A stretch of 64,000 nt of DNA. It comes from Pterois miles (Eukaryota; Chordata; Actinopteri; Perciformes; Scorpaenidae). The position numbers were made by a program, and so were the translations under genes. The stretch's first letter is position 1; each line of letters starts with the position of its first letter. Below are positions 36,855 through 47,610 of the stretch, piece by piece. Where the stretch lies: NCBI GenBank assembly GCA_947000775.1, contig CAMQGK010000638.1, positions 26,430,001-26,494,000 of the forward strand, given 5' to 3'. The notes under the pieces are model-generated. The model did no database searches. It worked only from the letters and a program-made list of their open reading frames with translations, and was not told the origin of the DNA.

Positions 36855-37405
36855 ATTAGGGCCCAAGCATGAAAGTGCTAGGGACCCAACGGTGTCCGAG
36901 GAAACCTATTGTTTTTCTAAAGATTATTATTCTTAATATTTTTATTATTTTTCTGCTGCAAGATCACAGGGTCTTAGGATGCACAAAAACTCCTTCCTAA
37001 AAACTCGGAATCTGCATCAGAACTGGTGAAAACTGCAAAGTTGTGTAGTGATCGGACTCGGGTCTGGGCAGGTCTGAGAAAACGTTGCTTGAATCTTCAT
37101 GAAATTCAAGTGTGTCATTGCTCACATCTGTAAGAGTGTATAAAATATTTTTTGAGATTTTGTGGCCAAGAGGAAGTCAGCCATCTTGGATTTTTTTGCA
37201 TTAATTCCAAATTTACGAGCACATGATTGAGGACTTTAAGATGCATAAAAACTCATGACACTTCACACACATACTCACAGTAATAATTACTTGGATTTGG
37301 TGGTGTAATTGGTCTTGGGCATGGCCCGCCATTTTATCACTTCACAGGTATGGAACTTTACGATACTCCTCCTAGAGGATTCAAGAGATCTATGCGTTTG
37401 CATAG
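36855..37405 (+). repeat. Candidate fish repeat with 'agggcccaagcatgaaagtg' end
   Basis: It opens with 'agggcccaagcatgaaagtg' and 'ctagggacccaacggtg', then 'ttgtttttctaaagattatt' and a T-rich run with 'ttctgctgcaagatcacagg'. I recognise this opening as an abundant teleost repeat. The 3' boundary is a guess. Confidence 0.6.
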
Positions 37406-37849
37406 ATGCGTAGATGTGTTTACATAGCAGTCAGTACAGGATACATGATGTGCAAATGACACGTGGTAATCAAGAAAGGCATACTTATTGCATGCTAAAC
37501 GGCTTCCGCATTACTGTGGCATTCATAGGCATAATTTATGCGATGAAAAGCGTAATAAAATACATTTGAAGTGGAATACATTACCGAGCTCTACATACAG
37601 AAATTTCCAAGAAACATGCAAGAACCATCCCAGCAAAAAACTGGCATCGTTTTTGGTCCAATTCAGCCACTGATTTAACATGAATGTGAAAACATTGGTT
37701 GCAGTTTGAGTGATTTAGTGTGCACTAACACTCTCTGACATATATTCATTGGATTTTTCCTTTATGTGCGTGAGGCAGCTGTTGAATTGTGCCTGTAGCG
37801 AACCTGTTTGATGTTTCCCAGCTCATGTTGCTGTACTGTGCAGCACACT

Positions 37850-38060
37850 GCGCCTCTCTTTCTCTCTATCGCACTCTCTCTCCGTCTGCGTCCGTCTCTC
37901 CCTTTTGTCGCATTTTCCCTCACTGTCTCTTTCTCTTATTCTGTCTCTGTCCCTGGCTCTCTCTCTCTCTCTCTCGCTCTCTCTCCGTCCCTTTGCTTGC
38001 TCTTTTGCTCTCTGCGCCTCCTCCCCCCTCCTGCTGTTTCTTTCCACTTCCTCGCTGCTG
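37850..38060 (+). repeat. Pyrimidine-rich tract with (CT)n cores
   Basis: A C/T-rich stretch including a CT core at about 37957-37985. Spurious serine/leucine-rich frames run through it on the plus strand and arginine/glutamate-rich frames on the minus strand. Confidence 0.85.
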
Positions 38061-38799
38061 TCACCTCTGGTTCGCTGCTCCTCTGCACTCTACTGTACCT
38101 TCTGCCTGAGAAAATCAAGAGAATTTGAGACGGTAGGGCGAAAGAAGGAAGCAGAGGCAGAGACGGAGGGTGAAGAATAGAGGGTTGAGGGGTGGGAGGA
38201 AAAGAAAGGAGGCTTGAATCCCACAATGATCTGCAGAGTGGCACTGCCCGGCTGAAGGGATGGAGGCATTTTTGACTTCTGCCACTCTTTTCCTGTTTGC
38301 CGAGGTAAAACTAGGTAGCAGAGAAATGCTTTAGTCCTCTGGGACCATCCAGATGTCAGTTAACATCAGTTGTTCATGCAGGTACAGCAGCAGGTTAGAG
38401 GTCTAAAACTCCTGTCAGGGAGGCCAAACACTTCGCAGCCACGCAGGAGGTGGACATGAATTCAGAGGAGTAAGCACGCACTTTTGTGTCAAAGTGCCCT
38501 CAGAGATGACACGGTGTGTGAGGTCACATCTGCAGCTGATGTGTTGAATGTGTTTCATTTGCTGCAGGCCAACAAGATAACTTGCACTGATATTCCAGTA
38601 GTACTCTGATATAACAATACATTCCCACTCCCAACAAATACCTTGATCAGTGGCCCTGCGCTTCAAACTACAATGCTGTATGTGCCACTTCAGCATCAGT
38701 TTTGGATGTGACACAGGTGACCACATGGCACATGGGCCTGATGAGGACATGGGCCTGTATAAAAATGAACTGTCGCCCAGATTCAGGCAAGTCCTGATT

Positions 38800-38980
38800 T
38801 CTTTAGTTCATTCTCGGTTGACATGCAGCATTGCTATGGCTCACTTGTGGCCCAGATCTGGCAAACAGGAGCGGACCGCCCAAGTGCCATCATTCTCCGC
38901 GGTATGTGGGCTGGATGAAGTTGGGTGTGGCCTGGATTTGGGCTACAGCAATTTTGCTATCTGGGTGGGTGGCGTGTTGA
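38800..38980 (+). repeat. Candidate interspersed repeat
   Basis: 'tggcccagatctggcaaaca', 'gtatgtgggctggatgaagt' and 'tgtggcctggatttgggcta' resemble a fish element built of repeated 'gggccagatctggc' phrases. Confidence 0.45.
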
Positions 38981-40297
38981 TCTGTTCATTATATGCCTAG
39001 TGGATTTTCAAAATAAACTTCAGTGTTCACAGGAAATGTACAGTACTACATCAGTCGCTGTGACTGTCTTAATAATGATGCAGATGGGTTTTCTTTGGAG
39101 GTGAAAGCCTAATGTGTTTCATACTGATGGGTACCTTGGTATCACACATCGAGGGGTACGGATCCTACTGTGTATTTGACGCAAGTGAGAATGTGCTGGA
39201 TTTAATGGCATTAAGGTGTTTACCATTGCACTGCTTACCTCAAACACTTCTATGTTGGTCTAAACGAGGCTGCTGAAAATCACCACAGTATGACTATACG
39301 TGGTAGGGTAGAAATGTATATATTAATACAAGCTGGAAGGGAATCAGGTTCAACATTCCTGTTGATGCTCCATTTGTATGCGTTTTCCAGAATGCAAGCT
39401 GCAATTTCAGCATCTATTCAGCCTCTGAACCTCTGCTGGATAATATTGTTTGTTGGTAATGACAAGCAGCAGTAGCTATTCAAATCTACCGTCATACATT
39501 TTTCCTGAATCCGTTGCACATCAACAATGCGGTGAATTATCTGTGTTGCACATACTCCAGGACCACATTAGCATAAACCCAAGTTCCTCTCAACCAATTA
39601 GTGAAATGACCCTTTCTTTTAAATTCAGAGTTCTCCTAACAGTTCCCCTTTGGGAAACGAAGTGAATCAACTGTGCTGTAAAGACTGTGACTTTTCAGTC
39701 AGCTACACCTATAGGAGCTGAATCTCATTTACCTAACAATAGCAGGGATAAGCTCACACTCTTATTATTGGAAAGCAGACTATGATAGCTGGGATATACA
39801 TATATCATGATTTCTAGCTTCTGTAAGCTGCTTTCTATTGCTATTTTTCATTATTTCTACTCCCTGCAGCATTTATAAATCATGCATAACTCAAAGTCAA
39901 CATAAGACTGGAGGGATAGCTTGCACTTTGACCAAAGAAATCCCATAGTGGACCACTAAAGATTATGCATCCAACTCATAATGGTAGATGTAGTAGATCT
40001 GTTCGACAGTAATGTAAAGTCTGGTCACTGTATGTTTATTTGTAAGGGTCTCAGTGTTTGTCAGATCATCTCACAGCATCTGAAACATTCCTAAAGCAGA
40101 TTTAGAGGAGACTGCAACTGACGGTTTGTCCTTATTGTCCTTATTCACATTTAAAAGATTCACTGAAGACACAGAGTGCAAAGGACACAGAGAAGGAACA
40201 GCAGGCTATCGTGATGCAGTAGAAGGTGCAGTATGATGGCGGGATTGGTGTCGCCACTTATGAACCTTTTTTTCCTTTTGCCTCATTCATTTAACCC

Positions 40298-40685
40298 TTA
40301 AAGGACCAGTCTGTGGTCTTTGGGGGGGGTCTGTCTATTCATATCTACATAGGGAGTGGGTCCTCTCATGGAGTCTGCCATGTTTCTACACTAGCCCTGA
40401 ACAGACATACCAAACACTGCCTCTAGAGAGAGCCTTCCATGTGTTTATGTTACCTGATTTCCGAAAATGTGAACCGCAGAGTGCAAAACCGTGGTGCCGC
40501 CAGTTGCCGTCTGACTTCTGTTGCTCTTAAAGTAGTGTTATTATGGTATGGATGGGCTCAGAGTGAGGCCAGCAGCGCTACTGTGGCGCTACTGCAGTCT
40601 TAGAAAGGGTAAGAGGTATTCAGTTGATTGCAATCTGCAACAGTACCACTGGATGCAACCAAATCCTAACCACTGTATCTTTTAA
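40298..40685 (-). mobile_element. TTAA-flanked miniature transposon (non-autonomous)
   Basis: Both ends carry TTAA: left 'ttaaaggaccagtctgtggt', right '...aaatcctaaccactgtatcttttaa'. The reverse complement of the right end (ttaaaagatacagtggttag) pairs imperfectly with the left end. Internal blocks 'acatagggagtgggtcctct' and 'ctctagagagagccttccat' match, in inverse orientation, a common fish miniature element as I remember it. About 390 bp, no open frame. The TTAA flanks suggest piggyBac-type mobilisation. Confidence 0.7.
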
Positions 40686-42143
40686 AGCTGGCTTTGACTA
40701 TTTTGAGGAAAATATTATTTAATAATTTAAGATAAATAGCAATAAGGTGATTAATTTATCATTTTATTGACGTAATGCATAATGCACCTGTTTTCGTTAC
40801 AGCTTCTCAAATCTAAGAATTTGGTACTTTACTCTGTTTTGTATATTGAATATGAAGATATCACTTAAGCTGTTTTTTTTTCATTTCCTGACATTTTACA
40901 TTTAATAAATTAATCAACTTTTGACTATAAGTTAATTTTTTGACCTTAAGGAGTACTGTATACGCTAAAGTAATTTAAGTTCCTCTTATATTGGACTTTA
41001 ACCAGTGTCTGAGGGATCTGATGAAGCTGGATGATATTTGAAATCTGAGCCAGCGCTACTCACCGATTGAAGACTATGAATGAGGGAGTAGTTGCACCTT
41101 TAAGATGACACTATTGTCTTGCTGATAATGGGAATGATTGTTGTTTGCAGCCTCAAATGGCAATAAATTGTAATAGACATTTTTGACACTTCTCAGCTCA
41201 CTAGATGATATAACACACTGACACATTACAGGCGTAATGTGTCAGGCGTTGTGGTTTTGATGACATCTTTTGAACTCGGAGCCCCTGCTGTGGTGGCAGA
41301 TTTTATTTGTTTGTTTGTTGTCAATCAACTGTATTTTTCTGTTACATTCCCTGTTGATTCGTTTAGATTTTTCCTTCTGGATGCTCAGCGATAGAGAGCC
41401 ATAATTACTGCTATGCACTCAATATCTCATCTGTTTAATTAGATTCACATGCACACTACTTCCTGTGCAAAAGACTTTTTTTGAATTTGAGTTTGTGTTT
41501 ATTTGTTTACTTATTTTATTTTATTTTTTAATGTTAGGGGTATAAAATAAAGATACTTGGTTCTCACAAGGTAATTTTAGTACTCATGTAGAGTAAGTTG
41601 TGCTCTTGACTGCTTAGTCACAGTAGTTACAACCATGTTTTGTTTAAACTGATTTGTGCAGTGCATATTTTTTGGGCTGTTTTGAAGTCTGATTGCAGCT
41701 GATTAAGTGTTATTTGAGATGCTGTTGAGGTTTTCCTTGAGCGAGGTCGCCGGTGTGTTTGTGAGCATGCGGGCTGGTTTCATCACGAAGCTTTGATGTG
41801 CTTTTTTCCCGATGCTTTTAAGGTAGATATTTTATTAAGAAACATCAAAGCTAAAGCTCTTTCTCTGCTTCACACCAGCGCTCTTTGCTTTTGTCTTTCC
41901 TGGTATTAAAAGTATTCTCAAGTATTTGTACTCTGATGTTTACTCTCAGTTTTTCTCCGCCGTGTTTCTCTTCTCCGCTAAAATCCCGCTGCTGCGTGAC
42001 ACGAGGAAGCAGCCAAAGACCAGGAAACATCTTGGTGAATTTGTGTCGTCTCTCCCTGTCTCCCCTCTTGGTCTCTGCACCTCAACAATGTGATTTCATA
42101 TCAGCAGACGTGTTTTCTCTTTAGCGCAGAATCACGAATGACT

Positions 42144-42171
42144 CGGCTCTATACCTCCGGCTCTATACCTC
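42144..42171 (+). repeat. 14-bp tandem duplication
   Basis: 'cggctctatacctc' occurs twice exactly. Confidence 0.95.
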
Positions 42172-42494
42172 CTCAGCTTTTCTTGTTTCTTAGTTGATTT
42201 CTCTTTTAACAAAATTTTAAAAAATTGAATAAATCCTAAGGGCACAAGTTGCCTGATGTCTTCTCTCTGTTGTAGTTTTTAGAAACAGTTTATATTTTTA
42301 GACATTATAGCACATATTTAAAGTATTATTGTTGTGTGTTCAAACGTTGAAAAGCTGATTTCAAGTCTGCTATGTGGCACCAGAGGAATGGTCATGGATC
42401 AGGCTGGTTTGTGGCTACACCTACGAAAAGTAATGCACTGGATATTGTGTATGTCCAAAAATCAAGTTGTGTATAATTAACACAATTGTAAACC

Positions 42495-42745
42495 AGGAAA
42501 TATACAAATGCTGCATAGGGAAGACGTCAGGGTGGATGGATGTTTGGAAGAATATTGAATTTTCACCCAGGAAACCAACGTTCAAATCCTGTGTGAAACC
42601 AGACGTAACGCCACTTAATTTTAAGCCAAACCATGATCTTTTCCCAAACCTAAGTAGTTTTGTATCCTAACCACAAGGTATTTCTTTTGAAGACGGAAGT
42701 TTATTTTGAGAAGACTGTAATTATGTGATAACTGACGTGTTGTAG
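42495..42745 (+). repeat. Dispersed repeat family A, copy
   Basis: It has 'gggaagacgtcagggtggat', 'tttcacccaggaaaccaacg', 'aaatcctgtgtgaaaccaga' and 'aagccaaaccatgatctttt'. It is followed at once by a family C copy. Confidence 0.75.
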
Positions 42746-42915
42746 ACAATCTGCCGGTCGCAGACTTCTCATTTTACAGCTGAACAGGACACTACGAGAT
42801 GTTTTTAGAAACATCTCATAGTGTCCTGTGAGAAATAGGCATTACAGGAACATAAAACTGATTCATTTTATTTCAGCACTACCTAGTTTAACTGTTTGAT
42901 CAGAGTTCAAATAAG
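42745..42915 (+). repeat. Dispersed repeat family C, copy 2, with internal hairpin
   Basis: Family C blocks: 'ctcattttacagctgaacag', 'aggcattacaggaacata', 'cactacctagtttaactgtt' and 'gatcagagttc'. Between them lies an inverted repeat: 42785-42804 and 42809-42828 are complementary at 19 of 20 positions with a 4-base loop. This hairpin is absent from the 8.5 kb copy. Confidence 0.8.
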
Positions 42916-42917
42916 AT

Positions 42918-43470
42918 GGATGAATGATAGGATGAACCTTTATTCATCCCCGGGGGGAAATTCGGGTGTCATAGCAGCAGCAACAACAGTACAGATGAAT
43001 ATAATATTAGTAAAAGACAAGGTGCAATGAAGGAAATGGCAATAAAATAAATAAGTAAAATAGTAATAAGTAAAGTGCAGCCGATGGGTGGGTATTGTAT
43101 ATGCATAGCATATATGTAATTATATAATTATATGTAATTATATAATTATATGTAATTATATACATTTTGAACCAGGAATAAAATACGGAGCAGATGATCA
43201 GAGTCACATGGGGGTCAGACCTTGGTTATGGAGCCTGATGGCCACAAAAAGGAAGGACTGACCCAGACGGTTTGTAGTGTGCCGAGGGGGGATCGGTCTC
43301 TGGCTGAATGGACTCCTCATCTGGACCAGTTGGTCATAGAGGGGGTCGGAGGGGTTCTCCTCCTGGTCCTCCCCTCTGCCACCACCTCCAGACTGTCCAG
43401 CTCACATCCAACCACAGACCCAGCCCTCCTCACCAGTTTAAGTTTGGTGGCATCCCTGGTGCCATCTCTT
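42918..43470 (-). mobile_element. Non-LTR retrotransposon 3' region ending beside exon B
   Basis: The 3' tail is at 42930-42970 ('gaacctttattcatccccgg', 'gggaaattcgggtgtcatag'), followed by 'aaaataaataagtaaaatag', an AT-rich tandem and then a GC-rich body ('gagcctgatggccacaaaaa', 'ccacctccagactgtccagc', 'tttggtggcatccctggtgc'). This layout matches a common fish LINE 3' region read on the opposite strand. The body stops about 35-45 bp short of the exon B acceptor. Confidence 0.7.
43112..43162 (+). repeat. 18-bp AT-rich tandem repeat
   Basis: About 2.8 copies of 'atatgtaattatataatt' inside the LINE fragment; the interruption is specific to this copy. Confidence 0.9.
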
Positions 43471-43503
43471 ATTTCACCTCTCTGCTCTCCTGTCTCCTCA
43501 CAG

Positions 43504-43618
43504 GTACTTCACCAACATATCCATCGGTGGGCGGGATTACTCCTTCAACAGTGACGGCTACCTGTCCAACCCCCTGCTCGATGTCATCTCCTACACCAAT
43601 GGGAGAGGCTGGGAGGAG
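43504..43618 (+). CDS. grin2d: GluN2D-like NMDA receptor subunit, exon B
   Basis: A 115-bp exon with acceptor ...CTCCTCACAG and donor GTCAGT. It adds one base to the codon begun in exon A and then encodes 38 codons, starting YFTNISIGGRDYSFNSDGYL and ending GRGWEE. The GGRDYSFN-DGY block is characteristic of GluN2 subunits. An Asn-Ile-Ser sequon at residues 4-6 falls where other GluN2 subunits have a conserved glycosylation site. The 115-bp length and phase agree with the equivalent GRIN2A exon as I remember it. The exon ends in phase 0 and exon C continues with Val-Gly-Trp-Trp, giving the family pattern W-E-x-V-G-x-W. It closes the lower lobe of the amino-terminal domain. A retrotransposon fragment lies just upstream, ending roughly 35-45 bp before the acceptor. 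Confidence 0.95.
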
Positions 43619-44407
43619 GTCAGTACACAGCTGTGCAAGCCGGCACTCATTATCATAGCGCAGCAGCTAGACGGGCTAACCGCAATTTCACAGCCCATCA
43701 AACACGCTGACTCATCACTGCTCAGCTTCACCTTTGTGGTGTCTCACTGTCTCTCCCAGATCTCATTAGAGCTCCCCTAAGCCCACCTCCCCTCCCCTCC
43801 TCCTTCTCTCCTCCTCTCCCTCCACTCTTGCGTTTTGGTTTGTCAGCCTTGTTAGTCAGCACTAACTCACATTCCAATATCCTCCCCATCGGGGGTCATG
43901 TGTAGCGCTTATACAGTAATAGCACCAAATCCAAGGTCTGGCCTCAGAGGCCACTTTCAATTCCTCAAGACTTCCTTCGACCTGAGAAAAACAAGTAAAC
44001 CTCTGCTGTATCCCACTGTGTTCTATTAGCTCCTGACCTTTAGCGACTCAATATGTTCACTGGCGAGTGCAAACTCTCAAGACCCCCCTCATTTAAAGGA
44101 TGATAACCAAAAAGGAAGAAATCGACCTTTGAAAGGAAGAAAACACATTGTTCTGATACTGCAGCATCCGTGCGAGTCCTTGGATTTTAGTGTTTGTGGT
44201 CCTTCACCTTCCTGTGAAAGCTTAACTTCATCCTAAAGGTAAAGTCCTAAACACTATTTCAGCTTGGCCGCATAAGAGAAAGGTGAATGAATGATTCAGA
44301 TTAGAGTGCATTAGATAGGATTTAAGAAATACATAAACATGATTTATGTCAGATGTTGCTCGAAGCAGGATTTCTGTGTGGTCTACACCTGTCTTAGCCA
44401 GCACATA

Positions 44408-44610
44408 ATTTGGACAAAAGTATATGGACACGCTGCACATTCACTCTGAAGCTGTTTTGAGAGCCGTTATCTCCAGTTGAGTTAAATTTCACTGCTACAA
44501 CTATGTCTTAGGCAATAGTTAGGGGAAGACAATGAGGGGAAGACCCTTTCCTGTTTCAACAGGCTCTGTGCATAAAAAAATGTTGTTTGGTGTGGAAGAA
44601 CTTGACTGTC
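44408..44610 (+). mobile_element. Tc1/mariner-like remnant with large internal deletion
   Basis: 'ttggacaaaagtatatggac' near 44411 resembles the end of a common fish Tc1-like element, and 44530-44605 encodes GRPFPVSTGSVHKKMLFGVE followed by ELD, resembling the stretch before the second catalytic Asp region of such transposases. The two are separated by only about 120 bp, so most of the element is gone. Non-functional. Confidence 0.5.
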
Positions 44611-45175
44611 TTGAGTGTGTCTCCAGTGTCTACATTGAGATGCAACTGAGATCCGGTTTGGTTGGAACAATCATACGCGATTACTTATTTCTGCCAGTCC
44701 ACAGTTGCATTTACGAATGTGGTCACATTGTGTCCCTGATCACATTCGGAGGTGGTTTTGCCTATCGGATCACAATCTGTCCTCTGTCCTTTGTGTGCAG
44801 TTACACCTGTACTTTCATGTGTTGAAGCGCTATCCTACAGAAATTCGATCACCCAAAACGCATTTAAATGCCCTTCCAGTGGACCACCATGGATGTAAAC
44901 TGATGTGAGTGATGTTTGAAGTAGCGTCACCTGCTGAGACGGCACGTCTATTATCATCATCTACGGAGGTTGGCGGTAAAACTGTGTGCTTAGTTTACAA
45001 CAAACGTGGCTGAATTCAAAGAATACAACTTGAACTGTCACTTTGAGACAAAACATGAGGAAAAATCCAGAAACTTGTCTGGAGATGAGAAGGAGAGGAC
45101 AGCCGAGGGGCTGCTAGCTAAGATACTAAAGCAGAGAGGACTTTTTACAAAGCTGCATGAACCAGGGAAGGAAAT

Positions 45176-45237
45176 GTAAGTGTTAATGTTAAGTTAAATG
45201 TTAAATGTAAGTGTTAATGTTAAGTTAAATGTTAAAT
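45176..45237 (+). repeat. Perfect 31-bp tandem duplication
   Basis: Two identical 31-bp units starting 'gtaagtgttaatgttaagtt'. The identity implies a recent event. Confidence 0.97.
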
Positions 45238-46192
45238 TTTGTTAATAGAAACATTAATACCCAAAACAGTCAGTCCTGTAGGGTTCAAAGACTCCTGTAT
45301 ATAATGTAATTTTCTTAATAATATGCTGTTTGAAGTGATTTTCAGTATAATAAGTGCCCAGTATGTTTTTTATGTGATAAAATAAAGGTTACGTTTGACA
45401 GTATTTGTTTGGCCTTCGGGAACAATCTGGGTTTCTCGGGAAAGATTAACGTCATATGTGTGATTCATGGTGCAATTCATATGGGATCAGAAATAGTTTG
45501 TCCTTCACTGTTGACTACTGTACATATGTTTTTCTAAAACAAGGTCCCATAGGAGACGTGGGAAGGGGAAGGACTTTGCCTCTCTATAGTGTTGGACCTC
45601 ATGAATGCTCCTGTGTGGCTGAATGAGAGCAGCCAGGCTTTCACACCGAAAGAAAAGTCTTCACAGAAGAGTGGATGCTGTTACAGATATCACATCGTGT
45701 ACCACCTTTGGTTAAACCTTAAAAAAGCAAAATTGTTTCAGATCCTCAACTTTTGAATTTCCTTTCAACTTGGAGATTGTAACATAATGCAATTACAAGC
45801 GTTCTCCACTGGGCTGAAATACGTGGGCTCATTAGCTGCAGTTTCTTAAACTGTATAAAGTGATCGACAAGGAATTAGTGAGAGACTGTAGAGACACTGG
45901 ATGGAGTATTGTCATAGTAACAGCATCTTTTGTTCAACACTTTTTACGTCATATCGGTCAATCGTAATTGTAATTATCTTATTTTGCCTTTATTCTGTCG
46001 GCAGTTTCAATTTCTGTCACATGGTGAATCTTTGATCTGGGCTGGCCTCTAAATCCCCCTTTTTCAGCTGCCAGCATTCATGATAAAACACATTAACTTG
46101 ACAACGCCACATAATGTCTCTCCGTCCGGCTCTCTGACTTACTGTCGGCAGTTTACGTCTTAAAAAGTTCGGACAGAATGGTGGATTTTTTT

Positions 46193-46210
46193 GGGGGGGG
46201 GGGTGGGGGG
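46193..46210 (+). repeat. G-run, possible G-quadruplex
   Basis: Eleven G, one T, then six G. As intron RNA on the sense strand it could fold as a quadruplex. Confidence 0.85.
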
Positions 46211-46894
46211 TGCATGCTGTGATCTGAAAGTGACCCCAATCTTGTTTTGCAGAAGATAACAAGCCTCAGAGCAAGATTCAGATCAGGGGAAATAAAGTAA
46301 CTGACAATACTTAGTTTAAAATCTGACAAATAGGCAGCACTCATGAGAAACATCCATTTGATTGCTGACCAAGGAGCATTTATTTTTGGAGTCAGCTATT
46401 TTATTCATGTTTTTAGGTCTTCTGTACCTCACTGTCTTTTTCTTGGTGTATGGGTTCAGCACATCCAGCCTGTACTTCCTCTGGCAGTGGTTAACCTCAC
46501 AGAGAAGAACATTACAGTAGTGGCTGGTGCAAGACGCAGCAAACTGAAGCACTGTTCCATCCGTGGGAATAATAGCACCATTTTCTGCCATTTTTTCATG
46601 CATCTCACCATTACTGTATTGAGTTTTTACTGAAATGATGGCTGAGATACTGACAGAGGAGACAGGTTACTGTCTTGTACTCAACGGGTTTGGAAAAGAT
46701 AGAGGAAGAAAACCTGACAGATAAGGGTTTAGTTTGCACTGCTGCTGCTCTCAAAAGACGGCTGCTCTTTTGTATCTGATGTTCAGGTGAGACGAGGAGG
46801 AAAACCAGGATAGCTGTGTCAAAATTACAACATTTATGGCCCTTCTCTGAACATTACGTCACACTGTGTTTGATCTGCTACTTAGACTGCATAA

Positions 46895-47170
46895 GGACAA
46901 AATGTGCATTTAAAGCTGCTACAATCAATATTTTTATATTAACTGGATCAAATGACCCACAGAGAACTATCACCCGACTATGCAGTTCCACTCAGCTCTG
47001 CAGAGGGTTTTAGCATCTTTTAGCTCATTGTTTTGGTACTCTGGGCTTGCAACTTTGCTTACTCTTACCAGAAATTATCAGTTTTGTCAGCTATAAAACA
47101 GGTCTTGAAATCAGCCCAGAAGCAACACAAGACAGCTACCAAAGGTCTAAAGAAACCAAGTCCTATGCTA
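46895..47170 (+). repeat. Candidate interspersed repeat
   Basis: It contains 'taaagctgctacaatcaata', 'tcaaatgacccacagagaac' and 'cagttccactcagctctgca'. The opening is close to that at 33857 ('taaagctactacaataaaca'), so the two may share an element end. Confidence 0.45.
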
Positions 47171-47319
47171 AATTCAGCCTGGTGTCAACACTTGACATGT
47201 GAATAACAGTCATTTGTAAGTAGTATTGTGTGATATAATAATCCCTTTGATGCTTTTGACACGTCATGTGTAGGTCACGTAGTTCAGAGCTAGTGATGTC
47301 AAATAAAAAGTGAGACAGA

Positions 47320-47610
47320 CTGCTTATGGTGGGCAAGTGATGGTTCCAACAAACACAGGACTTTGCACCGGGAGACTAGTGTTCAAGACTGGTGTTTGTG
47401 TTGTTGATTTATTCTGATGGTTATTTGATGAAGTTACATTAGTGACATGTTTTCTTTACTATGTTGTTTACATATGTGTTTTACGTAGTTTCCATCATTA
47501 TTTTAAGCCCAACCATGAAGTTTTTCCTAAATCTAACCACAAATATTTCACAGTGACAATATGGCGTTAAATGATGCAGGAAAAGCACAGCTGACCAGCA
47601 AGTAAATATA
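47320..47610 (+). repeat. Dispersed repeat family A, copy
   Basis: It has 'atggtgggcaagtgatggtt', 'ccaacaaacacaggactttg', 'ttttaagcccaaccatgaag' and 'tttcctaaatctaacc'. Confidence 0.8.

Larger units (their letters stand above)
7094..43503 (+). other. Large intron between exons A and B (36.4 kb)
   Basis: The intron is bounded by GTGAGA at 7094 and CTCACAG at 43503 and splits an Arg codon (AG/G). It contains most of the repeats listed separately: LINE fragments, families A-C, a SINE, a TTAA-flanked miniature element, and (CT)n and (GT)n tracts. No further exon of the receptor is expected, because exons A and B join in frame with the family's usual spacing. No unrelated gene was recognisable on either strand; the open frames here are short, often hydrophobic or simple-sequence, and match no family I know. 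Confidence 0.85.

Noticed and set aside
43112..43162. Regularly spaced AT repeats considered as an array of functional sites or a CRISPR-like structure
   Set aside because: Units are adjacent without spacers, AT-only and within a LINE fragment; an ordinary tandem repeat.
43222..43658. 110- and 116-codon frames overlapping exon B
   Set aside because: They are out of frame with the receptor and run through the LINE fragment and intron; the true exon frame is fixed by phase and motifs.
44630..45000. Possible repeat around 'cattcggaggtggttttgcc'
   Set aside because: It feels familiar as a fish repeat, but there is no second copy in the window and no terminal structure, so it is not listed as a feature.
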